DNA from: Chenopodium formosanum | Lineage: Eukaryota > Streptophyta > Magnoliopsida > Caryophyllales > Amaranthaceae | DNA: 64,000 bases | Assembly: GCA_024500155.1 (NCBI GenBank) | Contig: CM044862.1 | Coordinates: 43,844,001-43,908,000 of the forward strand | Direction: 5' to 3' | Part shown: piece by piece, positions 21,761-33,776 of the stretch | Position numbering within the stretch: position 1 is the first letter of the stretch | Layout: the number at the start of each line of letters is the position of its first letter | Notes under the pieces: generated by a model | What the model saw: the letters and a program-made list of their open reading frames with translations, nothing else | Databases searched by the model: none | What the model was told of the DNA's origin: nothing | Program-made: the position numbers and the translations under genes

Positions 21761-23049
21761 AGATTTTGAATTAAAATAAAGTCAAACAAATTCACACATA
21801 GATTTTTGAACAAATGAAAGCCAAACACATTCAAACAAAGCTTTTTGGATCAAATGAAAGTTAAACAAATTCAAACAAATCTTTTTGAATCAAAAGAAAG
21901 TGAAACACATTCAAACAAAGCTTTTTGAATCAAAATAAAGTCAAACAAATTCATACATAGCTTTTTAAATCAATTGAAAGTAAAACACATTCAAACAAAG
22001 CTTTTTGAATCAAATGAAAGTCAAACACATTCAAACAAATCTTTGTAGATCGAAAATAAAGTCAAACACATTCAAATAAATCTTTTTGATTTGAAATAAA
22101 GTCAAACACATTCAAACAAAGCTTTTTGAATCAAATGAAAGTCAAACACATTCAAACAAATCTTTGTAGATCGAAATAAATTCAAACACATTCAAACAAA
22201 TCTTTTTAGATCAAAATACTGTCAAACACATTCAAACAAAGTTTTTTTAATCAAATGAAAGTCAAACACATTCAAAAAATCTTTTTGATTCGAAATAAAG
22301 TCAAACACATTCAAACAAAGCTTTTTGAAACAAATGAAGTTCAAACACATTCAAGCAAAGGTTTTTGAATCAAATGAAAGAAAATCACATTCAAATAAAT
22401 CTTTTTGAATAGAAAAAAAGTCAAACACATTCAAACAAAGCTTTTTGAATCAAATAAAATTCAAACACAATCAAACAAATATTTTTAAATCATATGAAAG
22501 TCAAACACAATCAATTAAAGCTGTTTGAATCAAATGTAAGTCAAACACATTCAAACAAAGTTTTTTGAATCAAACGAAAGATAAACACATTCAAACGAAG
22601 CTTTTTGAATCAAATGAAAGTAAAACGATTTCAAACTAATTTGTTTGGATCGAAATATAGTCAAACACATTCAAAAAAAGATTAATGAATTAAAAGAAAG
22701 TCAAACACATTCAAAAAATGATTTTGAATAACAAGAAAACCAAATACATTTAAACAAAGCTTTTGTAATCAAATGAAATTTAAACACATTCAAAAAAATC
22801 TTTTTCAATCGAAATAAAGTTAAACACATTCAAACAAAGCTATTTGAATCAAATGAAAGTTAAACACATTCAAACAAATCTTTTTAGATCAAAATACAGT
22901 CAAACACATTCAAAGAAAGTTTTTTGAATTAAATGAAAATCAAACACATCCAAAAAGATCTTTTTAATTCGAAATAAAGTCATACACATTCAAACAAACC
23001 TTTTTGAATCAAAAGAAATTTAAACACATTCAAACAAAGCATTTTAAAT

Positions 23050-24650
23050 CAAATGAAAGTCAAACACATTCAATAAAATCTTTTTGAATCGAAAAAAAGG
23101 CAAACACATTCAAATAAATAAAGCTTTTTGAATCAAATGAATGTAAAACACATTCAAACAATTCTTTTTAAATTATTTGAAAGTCAAACGCATTCAAGCA
23201 TAGCTTTTTAAATCAAATGAAAGTCATACACATTCAAACAAAGCTTTTTGAATCAAATTAAAGTCAAACACATTCAAAAAATCGTTTTAGATCGAAATAC
23301 AGTCAAACACATTCAAAAAAAGCTTTATTTATCAAAAGAAATTCAAACACATTCTAACAATTCTTTTTGAATCGAAAAAAAGTAAAGCACATTCAAACAA
23401 AGCTTTTTGAATCAAAATAAAGTCAAACACATTCAAACGTAGGTTTTTGAATGAAATGAAAGTCAAACACATTCAAACAAAGCTTTTTGAATCAAATGAA
23501 AGTCAAACATATTCAAACAAATCTATTTAGATCGAAATACAGTCAAATACATTCAAACAAAGGTTTATGACTCAAAAGAAAGTCAAACACATTCTAACAA
23601 TTCTTTTTGAATCAAAAAATAGTAAAACACATTCAGACAAAGCTTTATGAATCAAAAGAAAGTCAAACACATTTTAACAATTCTTTTTAAATCGATAAAA
23701 ATTAAAACACATTCAAACAAAGTTTTTTGAATCAAAAAAGTCTAACACATTCAAACAAAGCTTTTTGAATAAAATGAAAGTCAAACACATTCAAATAAAT
23801 CTTTTTAGATCGAAATACAATCAAACACATTCAAACAAAGCTTTTAAAATCAAATGAAAGTCATACACATTCAAATAAATCTTTTTGAATCGAAAAAAAG
23901 CGAAACACATTCAAATAAATAAAGCTTTTTGAATCAAATGAAAGTAAAACACATTCAAACAATTCTTTTTAAATTATTTGAAAGTCAAACGCATTCAAGC
24001 ATAGCTTTTTAAATCAAATGAAAGTCATACACATTCAAACAAAGCTTTTTGAATCAAATTAAAGTCAAACACATTCAAAAAAATCGTTTTAGATCGAAAT
24101 ACAGTCAAACACATTCAAAAAAAGCTTTATTTATCAAAAGAAATTCAAACACATTCTAACAATTCTTTTTGAATCGAAAAAAAATAAAACACATTCAAAC
24201 AAAGCTTTTTGAATCAAAATAAAGTCAAATACATTCAAACAAAGGTTTTTGAATGAAATGAAAGTCAAACACATTCACACAAAGCTTTTTGAATCAAATG
24301 AAAGTCAAACATATTCAAACAAATCTATTTAGATCGAAATACAGTCAAATACATTCAAACAAAGGTTTATGACTCAAAAGAAAGTCAAACACATTCTAAC
24401 AATTCTTTTTGAATCAAAAGAAAGTCAAACACATTTTAACAATTCTTTTTAAATCGATAAAAATTAAAACACATTCAAACAAAGTTTTTTGAATCAAAAA
24501 AGTCTAACACATTCAAACAAAGCTTTTTGAATAAAATGAAAGTCAAACACATTCAAATAAATCTTTTTAGATCGGAATACGGTCAAACACATTCAAACAA
24601 AGCTTTTAAAATCAAATGAAAGTCATACACATTCAAATAAATCTTTTTGT
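23050..24650. repeat. Higher-order tandem duplication, period about 801 bp
   Basis: The unusual junction ATTCAAATAAATAAAGC occurs at 23108 and 23909. The following landmarks (AAATTATTTGAAAGTC, CATTCAAGCATAG, TTTATTTATC) repeat with the same shift. The equivalent region occurs only once in segments 2 (about 12384) and 5 (about 28645), so the duplication is private to this block. Confidence 0.85.
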
Positions 24651-25241
24651 ATTAAAATAAAGTCAAACACATTCAAACAAAGCTTTTTGAATCAAAAGAT
24701 AGTCAAACACATTCAAACAAAGCTTTTTGAATCAAATGAAAGTTAAACACATTCAAACATAGCTTTTTGAATCAAATGAAAGTCAAACACATTCAAACTA
24801 ATCTTTTCGTATCCAAATATAGTCAAACACATTAAAAAAAAGTTAATGAATCAAAAGAAAGTCAAACATATTCAAACAAATGTCTTTGAATCAAAAGAAA
24901 GTCAAACACATTTAAACAAAGTTTTTTGAATCAAATGAAAGTCAAACACATTCAAACAAAGCTTTTAGAATCAAATGAAAGTCAAACACATTCAAATAAA
25001 TCTTTTAGAATCCAAATAAAGTCAAACACATTCCAAAAAATCTTTTTGAATCTAATGAAAGTCAAACACATTCAAACAAATCTTTTTGAATTAAATGAAA
25101 GTTAAACACATTCAAACATAGCTTTTTGAATCAACTGAAAGTCAAACACAATTAAAAAAGCTTTTTGAATCAAATGAAAGTCAAACACATTCAAACAAAT
25201 ATTTTTAAATCATATGAAAGTCAAACACATTCAAACATAGG

Positions 25242-25735
25242 TTTTTAGGGTATTTATGCCCTAGACACGTGGACCAGAGAGATGACGCCACGTGTCGAGG
25301 TCAGGATGGCCCATGTGGCTCAACATCCTCTTGACACTTGGCGCCCCCAGATATGCCTTAGAAATGGCGGCCTTCAAGGAACCAAATCCCTAGGAGCACC
25401 GTAAAACGGCGCAGCCCACTAAAATCTAGGTCAAGTGACCTAGGTAGGGGCTCATTCTCTGATAACCCTATAAATAGGGAGATATTTCTCCATTTTGGGG
25501 ACACATTCAATCATTTATTACACCTGTATTCTCTTACATCAGAGAAAGACCTGAGCTTGGAATCCGAGCAGATACCCACCTAAATTTCCGTTCTCTTTAT
25601 TCCGTTTCAAGTTACTAACTTGACCGTCGGAGGCGGATCTCCAACCACCCGGAATCTCCGTTATTTTGCAGGTACAGCTCAGCCGGATCAGATTTCGTGA
25701 CATAACTCTCCCAAGGGACAAAAACACCAAAAACA
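25242..25735 (+). mobile_element. 494-bp solo LTR, copy 3
   Basis: It is near full length and keeps the TATA box (about 25469-25476). The left end is mutated (TTTTTAGGG in place of TGTTTGGGG), and the right flank is ATAGC. Its distance from copy 2 is about 5.24 kb, and the flanking satellite is in the same order as around copies 1 and 2. Confidence 0.87.
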
Positions 25736-28700
25736 ATAGCTTTTTGAATCAAATGAAAGTGAAACACATTAAAACAAAGCTTTTAAACTCAAATGAAATC
25801 AAACAAATTCAAATAAATCTTTTTGAATTGAAATAAAGTCAAACACATTCAAACAAAGCTTTTTGAATGAAATAAATGTCAAAAACATTCAAACAAAGAT
25901 TTTTGAATCAAATGAAAGTCCAACACAGTCAAAGAAAGCTTTTTAAATAAAAAAATAAGTCAAACACATTCAAACAAATCTTTTTGGATCGAAAAACAGT
26001 CAAACACATTCAAACAAAGTTTTATAAATCAAAAGAAATTCAAACACATTCAAACACGTCTTTTTGAATCGAAAAAAAGTAAAACACATTCAAACAAAGT
26101 TTTTTTAATCAAAAGAAAGTCAAACACATTCAAACAAAGCTTTTTGATCAAATGAAAGTCAAACACATTCAAATAAAGCTTTTTGAATAAAAATAAAGTC
26201 AAACACATTCAAACAAAGTTTTTAACCAGAATAAAGTCAAACAAATTCACACATAGATTTTTGAATCAAATGACAGCCAAACACATTCAAACAAAGCTTT
26301 TTGGATCAAATGAAAGTTCAACAAATTCAAACAAATCTTTTTGAATCAAAAGAAAGTCCAACACAATCAAAGAAAGCTTTTTAAATCAAAAATAACTCAA
26401 CCACATTCAAACAAATCTTTTTGGATCGAAAAACAGTCAAACACATTCAAACAAAGTTTTATGAATCAAAAGAAATTCAAACACATTCAAACACGTCTTT
26501 TTGAATCGAAAAAAAGTAAAACACATTCAAACAAAGTTTTTTTAATCAAAAGAAAGTCAAACACATTCAAACAAAGCTTCTTGAATCAAATAAAAGTCAA
26601 ACACATTCAAATAAAGCTTTTTGAATAAAAATAAAGTCAAACACATTCAAACAAAGTTTTTGAATCAAAATAAAGTCAAACAAATTCACACATAGATTTT
26701 TGAACAAATGAAAGCCAAACACATTCAAACAAAGCTTTTTGGATCAAATGAAAGTTAAACAAATTCAAACAAATCTTTATGAATCAAAAGAAAGTGAAAC
26801 ATATTCAAACAAAGCCTTTTGAATCAAAATAAAGTCAAACAAATTCATACATAGCTTTTTAAATCAATTGAAAGTAAAACACATTCAAACAAAGCTTTTT
26901 GAATCAAATGAAAGTCAAACACATTCAAACAAATCTTTGTAGATCGAAAATAAAGTCAAACACATTCAAATAAATCTTTTTGATTTAAAATAAAGTCAAA
27001 CACATTCAAACAAAGCTTTTTGAATCAAATGAAAGTCAAACACTTTCAAACAAATCTTTGTAGATCGAAATACAGTCAAACACATTCAAACAAAGCTTTT
27101 TGAATCAAATGAAAGTCAAACACATTCAAACAATTCTTTTTGAATCGAAAAAAAGTAAAACACATTCAAACAATGCTTATTTAATCAAAAGAAAGTAAAA
27201 CACATTCAAACAAATCTTTTTGAATCAAATGAAAGTCAAACACATTTAAACAAATCTTTTTAGATCAAAATACAGTTAAACACATTCAAACAAAGTTTTT
27301 TTAATCAAATGAAAGTCAAACACATTCAAAAAATCTTTTTGATTCGAAATAAAGTCAAACACATTCAAACAAAGCTTTTTGAATCAAATGAAATTCAAAC
27401 ATCTTCAAGCAAAGGTTTTTGAATCAAAAGAAAGAAAATCACGTTCAAATAATTCTTTTTGAATCGAAATAAAGTCAAACACTTTCAAACATAGCTTTTT
27501 GAATCAAATGAAAATTAAACACATTCAAACAAAACTTTTTGAACCAAATGAAAGTCAAACACATTTAAAAAAATCTTTTTGAATCGAAATAAAGTCTAAG
27601 AAATTCAAACAAAGATTTTAGAATCAAATGAAAGTCAAACACATTCAAACAAATCTTTTTAGATCAAAATACAGTCAAACACATTGAAACAAAGTTTTTT
27701 TAATCAAATGAAAGTCAAACACATTCAAAAAATCTTTTTGATTCGAAATAAAGTCTAACAAATTCAAACAAAGATTTTAGAATCAAATGAAAGTCAAACA
27801 CATTCAAACAAATCTTTTTAGATCAAAATACAGTCAAACACATTCAAACAAAGTTTTTTTAATCAAATGAAAGTCAAACACATTCAAAAAATCTTTTTGA
27901 TTCGAAATAAAGTCAAACACATTCAAACAAAGCTTTTTGAATCAAATGAAATTCAAGCACATTCAAGCAAAGGTTTTTGAATCAAATGAAAGAAAATCAC
28001 ATTCAAATAAATCTTTTTGAATCGAAAAAAAGTCAAACACATTCAAACAAAGCTTTTTGAATCAAATAAAATTCAAACACAATCAAACAAATATTTTTAA
28101 ATCATATGAAAGTCAAACACATTCAATTAAAGATGTTTGATTCAAATGTAAGTCAAACACATTCAAACAAAGTTTTTTGAATCAAATGAAAGATAAACAC
28201 ATTCAAACGAAGCTTTTTGAATCAAATGAAAGTAAAACGATTTCAAACTAATTTGTTTGGATCAAAATATAGTCAAACACATTCAAAAAAAGCTTAATGA
28301 ATTAAAAGAAAGTCAAACACATTCAAAAAATGATTTTGAATAACAAGAAAGTCAAATACATTTAAACAAAGCTTTTGTAATCAAATGAAATTTAAACACA
28401 TTCAAACAAATCTTTTTAGATCAAAATACAGTCAAACATATTCAAAGAAAGTTTTTGAATTAAATGAAAGTCAAGCACATCCAAAAAGATCTTTTTAATT
28501 CGAAATAAAGTCAAACACATTCAAACAAACCTTTTTGAATCAAAAGTAATTTAAACACGTTCAAACAAAGCATTTAAAATTAAATGAAAGTCAAACACAT
28601 TAAAAAAAATCATTTTGAATCAAAAAAAAGTCAAACACATTCAAACAAATAAAGCTTTTTGAATCAAATGAAAGTAAAACACATTCAAACAATTCTTTTT

Positions 28701-31700
28701 ATATTATTTGAAAGTCAAACGCATTCAAACATAGCTTTTTAAATCAAATGAAAGTCATACACATTCAAACAAAGCTTTTTGAATTAAATTAAAGTCAAAC
28801 ACATTCAAAGAAATCGTTTTAGATCGAAATACAGTCATACACATTCAAAAAAAGCTTTATTTACCAAAAGAAATTCAAACACATTCTAACAATTCTTTTT
28901 GAATCGAAAAAAAATAAAACACATTCAAACAAAACTTTTTGAATCAAAATAAAGTCAAACACATTCAAACATAGGTTTTTGAATGAAATGAAAGTCAAAC
29001 ACATTTAAACAAAGCTTTTTGAATCAAATGAAAGTCAAACACATTCAAACAAAGCTTTTTAAATCAAATGAAAGTCTAACACATTCAAACAAAACTTTTT
29101 GAATCAAATAAAACTCAAACACATTCTATAAAATCTTTTTGGATCGAAATACAGTAAAACACATTCAAACAAAGCTTTATGAATCAAAAGAAAGTCAAAC
29201 ACATTCTAACAATTCTTTTTCAATCGAAAAAAAGTAAAACACATTCAAACAAAGTTTTTTTAATGAAAGAAAGTCAAACACATTCAAACAAAGGTTTTTG
29301 AATCAAATGACAGTCAAACATATTCAAACAAAGCTTTTTGAATCAAATGAAAGTCAAACATATTCAAACAAAGCTTTTTGAATCAAATGAAAGTCAAACA
29401 TATTCAAACAAAGCTTTTTGAATCAAATGAAAGTCAAACATATCCAAACAAAGCATTTTGAATCAAAAGAAAATCAAACACAATCAAACAAAGGTTTTTG
29501 AATCAAATGACAGTCAAACATATTCAAAGAAATCGTTTTAGATCGAAATACAGTCATACACATTCAAAAAAAGCTTTATTTATCAAAAGAAATTCAAACA
29601 CATTCTAACAATTCTTTTTGAATCGAAAAAAAATAAAACACATTCAAACAAAGCTTTTTGAATCAAAATAAAGTCAAACACATTCAAACATAGGTTTTTG
29701 AATGAAATGAAAGTCAAACACATTCAAACAAAGCTTTTTGAATCAAATGAAAGTCAAACATATTCAAACAAATCTATTTAGATCGAAATACAGTCAAATA
29801 CATTCAAACAAAGGTTTATGACTCAAAAGAAAGTCAAACACATTCTAACAATTCTTTTTGAATCAAAATATAGTAAAACACATTCAGACAAAGCTTTATG
29901 AATCAAAAGAAAGTCAAACACATTTTAACAATTCTTTTTAAATCGATAAAATGTAAAACACATTCAAACAATGTTTTTTGAATCAAAAAAGTCTAATATA
30001 TTCAAACAAAGCTTTTTGAATAAAATGAAAGTCAAACACATTCAAATAAATCTTTTTAGATCGAAATACAGTCAAACACAATCAAACAAAGCTTTTAAAA
30101 TCAAATGAAAGTCATACACATTCAAATAAATCTTTTTGTGTTGAAATAAAGTCAAACACATTCAAACAAAGCTTTTTGAATCAAAAGATAGTCAAACACA
30201 TTCAAACAAAGCTTTTTGAATCAAATGAAAGTTAAACACATTCAAACATAGCTTTTTGAATCAAATGAAAGTCAAACACATTCAAACTAATCTTTTCGGA
30301 TCCAAATACAGTCAAACACATTAAAAAAAAGTTAATGAATCAAAAGAAAGTCAAACATATTCAAACAAATGTCTTTGAATCAAAAGAAAGACAAACACAT
30401 TTAAACAAAGTTTTTTTAATCAAATGAAAGTCAAACACTTTCTAACAAATCTTTTTAAATCAAATAAAAGTCAAACACATTCAAACATAGCTTTTTTAAT
30501 CAAATGAATGTCAAACACATTCAAACAAAGATTTTTTAATCAAATGAAAGTCTAACACATTTAAACAAAGCTTTTTTAATCAAATGAAAGTGAAACACAT
30601 TCAAACAAATCTTTTTAGATTTAAATACAGTCAAACACATTCAACTAAATCTTTATGAATAAAAAGAAAGTCAAACACATCTAACAATTTTTTTAAATCG
30701 AAAAAAAAGTAAAACACATTCAAACAAAGGTTTTTGAATCATAAAAAAGTCAAACACATTCAAACAACGCTTTTTAAATCAAAAGAAAATCAAACACATT
30801 CAAACAAAGCTTTTTGAATCAAAATAAAGTGAAACACATTTTAACAATTCTTTTTGAATCAATAGAAAGTGAAACACATTTTAACAATTCTTTTTGAATC
30901 AATAAAAAGTAAAACACATTCAAACAAAGTTTTTTGAATCAAAAGAAAGTCTAACACATTCAAACAAAGCTTTTTGAATCAAATGAAAGTCAAACACATT
31001 CAAACAAATCTTTTTAGATCGAAATACAGTCAAACACATTCAAACAAAGCTTTTTAAATCGAAATAAAGTCAAACACATTCAAACAAAGCTTTTTGAATC
31101 AAAAGAAAGTCAAACACATTCAAACAAAGCTTTTTGAATCAAATGGAAGTTAAACACATTCAAACAAAGCTTTTTGAATCAAATAAAAGTCAAACACATT
31201 CAAACTAATCTTTTTGGATCGTAATACAGTCAAACACATTACAAAAAAAAAAAGCTTAATGAATCAAAAGATAGTCAAACACATTTAAAAAATGTTTTTG
31301 AATCAAAAAAATGTCAAACACATTCAAACAAAGCTTTTTTAATCAAAAGAAAGTCAAACACATTCAAACTTAGCTTTTTGAATCAAATAAAAGTCAAACA
31401 CATTCAAACAAATAGTTTTGAATCATATGAAAGTCAAACACATTCAAACATAGCTTTTTGAATCAAATGAAAGTCAAACACATTCAAACAAAGCTTTTAT
31501 AATCCAATGAAAGTCAAACACATTCAAATAAATCTTTTAGAATCCAAAAAAAGTGAAACACATTCCAAAAAATCTTTTTGAATCTAATGAAAGTCAAACA
31601 CATTCAAACAAATGTTTTTGAATTAAATGAAAGTTAAACACATTCAAACATAGCTTTTTGAATCAAATAAAAGTCAAACACATTCAAACTAACCTTTTCA

Positions 31701-32263
31701 GATTGAAATACAGTTTAACACATTCAAAAAAAGCTTAATGAATCAAAAGAAAGTCAAAAACATTCAATAAATGTTTTTGAATAAAAAGAAAGTCAAACAC
31801 ATTTAAACAAAGCTTTTTGAATCAAATAATAGTCAAACATATTCAAACTATGCTTTTTGAATTAAATGAAAGTCAAACACATTCAAACAAAGCTTTTTGA
31901 ATCAAATGAAAGTTGAACACATTCAAACATAGCTTTTTGAATCAAATGAAAGTCAAACACATTCAAACTAATATTTTTGGATCGTAAAACAGTCAAAAAC
32001 ATTAAAAAAAAAAGCTTAATGAATCAAAAGATAGTCAAACACATTTAAAAAATGTTTTTGAATCAAAAGAATGTACAACACATTCAAACAAAGCTTTTTG
32101 AATCAAATAATATTCAAACATATTCAAACTAAGCTTTTTGAATCAAATAATAGTCAAACATATTCAAACAAATATTTTTGAATCATATGAAAGTCAAACA
32201 CATTCAAACATAGCTTTTGTAATCAAATGAATGTCAAACACATTCTAACAAAGCTTTTTGAAT
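25736..32263. repeat. 40-bp satellite, segment 5
   Basis: The first 5.1 kb follow the order of segments 2 and 4 as far as about 30830. The part at 30831-31640 then resembles the 723-bp unit of segment 3. A local run at 29315-29450 has three consecutive nearly identical monomers with CATATT in place of CACATT, whereas the related place at 36360-36470 has two. The segment ends with AAAGCTTTTTGAAT (32250-32263), the left target-site copy of the next LINE. Confidence 0.96.
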
Positions 32264-32824
32264 GATCAAGGGGGATGGGATGGTTTTGTTCAGGGCAACA
32301 AGATGAAAATCAAGAAGCTTTATGCTGCTATTAGGCCTTAAGTGCCTAAAGTTCCTTGGAAGAGAGTTACTTGCCATAACTTAGCAACTCCCAAGAGTGT
32401 TTTCATATTGTGGCTAGCTTTATGGAATAGGCTTGTCACTAAGGATAGGTTGCTTCAATGACACATCTCTTGTGATCCAAAGTGTTTCTTTTGTCTGAAT
32501 GGCAATGAAAGTGTTCAACATATTTTCTTTGATTGTGATTTCTCTAGGAAGGTTTGGAGTAAGGTTTTGGGGATCTTACGTGTTTCCAAGCCTGTTCAAC
32601 AGTTTAGTGATGAGATTGATTGGATGAAGAAAATCTGCAGAAGTTCCAGATTGAAGAATAAAGTGATCCAGGTGGCATTTACTGAAACGGTTTATGGTAT
32701 TTGGATTCAAAGGAATGCAGTTCTCTTTACTGGTTGTTGCAAATCAGTTGATGCCCTTGTTCGGGATATTGTCTTTCACTCAGTTTGTAGAATCCCGGCG
32801 GGAAGCAAATATTTGATTGTTTAG
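32264..32824 (+). pseudogene. LINE ORF2 C-terminal end
   Basis: One frame (phase of 32264+3n) encodes the C-terminal domain of ORF2: VPWKRVTCHNLATPKS, a zf-RVT-like Cys cluster (CFFCLNGNESVQHIFFDC, about 32485-32540) and a closing part with YGIWIQRNAVLFTG, ending at TAG 32822-32824. Nonsense codons at 32339 (TAA) and 32459 (TGA) break it. The reverse transcriptase core is absent because of the 5' truncation. Confidence 0.88.
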
Positions 32825-33762
32825 GGCTTGTCTCGGGCTCTTTGTGTTTATGTTCTGGTTTCTTTGGATTGGGTTCTGATACTGGGTTTCCCGTCGTTTC
32901 TTTTTGTATCGTTTTCCTTTTTTTGCAGGTTGTTTCTAGCTGCTATCTGCTGGTAGCTCTGCTGGTTTTGTGTTGCTGTGCTGCTGTGTTACTGCTGCCT
33001 GCTTTATGTGCTGCTGCACTGCTGGTGTGCTACTACTATTGTTGCTGCAGTCTGGTGTTGGTTTTGTTGGGGTTTAGTTGCTGCTGCCTACTGTATGTTG
33101 TTGCTGATCTGCTGGTTTATGCTGTTGTGTTGTGCCTGCTGTCTGCTGCAGTCTGCTGTTGGTGTTGCTGTATTGCTGTTGTTATGCCTGCTGATTGCTG
33201 TTGCTGATGGTCTGCAGTGCCGATTGCTGTTCTGGCTTTTTGCTCCTGCTGCGCTGCTGTTCTTCTGCCTTTGCAGCTGTGTGCTCCTGTAGACTATGAG
33301 TGGTGTTTGTTGCTGCTGCTTGCTGTGCTTTGCTGCCTGCTGTTTTTGTTGGTGCTCGACTGTTTTGGTGCTGTCTTTGTTGCTGTTGTTTGTTTTTAGT
33401 GTTGCTTTGGTTCTCTTTTTGTTGTTTATCTTTGTTCTTTTGGTTTCTTTAGTCGGTTTGCATGCTTGTCTGCTTCTGGCTGTAGTTTTTGGTGACTTTC
33501 GGGTGTTTGGTTTTGTTGTTTTTCTGGTTGTTTGTTGTCTGGTCCTGGTTTCCGGAACCCTTCCTAGAAGGTGGCCGGAAATCTGAGTCCAGTTGTTCTA
33601 GGTCCTTCCTAGAACCCTTCCTAGAAGGTGGCTAGACTTGGATCTAGAACTGGTTGTGGGGTTGGCCTGTTGTTTTCAGGTCTTTTGGTGTTTTGGTGGT
33701 AGTTATAACTTAGCTTTTGTAAGTTGTAACTTTCTCTCTTTGGTAATAAAATCTTATTTTCC
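32825..33762 (+). other. LINE 3' untranslated region, CTG/TTG-rich
   Basis: Mostly GCTG, TGCTGTTG and TTGTTG runs without coding meaning. Near the end, CCCTTCCTAGAAGGTGGC appears at 33559 and again at 33616, containing the imperfect palindrome CCTTCCTAGAAGG. The last 40 bases match the end of the LINE at 13861, as expected for the 3' sequence recognised by the reverse transcriptase. Confidence 0.85.
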
Positions 33763-33776
33763 AAAAAAAAAAAAAA

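Larger units (their letters stand above)
20412..25241. repeat. 40-bp satellite, segment 4
   Basis: It follows the same monomer order as segment 2 but has two extra local expansions: a repeated run near 20560-21760 (the series GAAAGTCCAACACAATCAAAG at about 20590, 21030 and 21460) and an 801-bp duplication near 23050-24650. It ends next to the third LTR copy. Confidence 0.96.
32264..33776 (+). mobile_element. LINE, strongly 5'-truncated, 1513 bp
   Basis: It starts GATCAAGGGGGATGGG within ORF2 and ends TTTGGTAATAAAATC plus a short T/C-rich end and poly(A) (33763-33776). Target-site duplication is GCTTTTTGAAT at 32253-32263 and 33777-33787, up to 14 bp counting A residues. Its first 160 bp are almost identical to 54855-55014 in the third LINE piece, so both belong to one subfamily that differs clearly from the LINE at 13861. 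Confidence 0.95.

Noticed and set aside
32842..33586. Cys/Leu-rich open frames
   Set aside because: Same low-complexity LINE 3' UTR explanation; no conserved domain.
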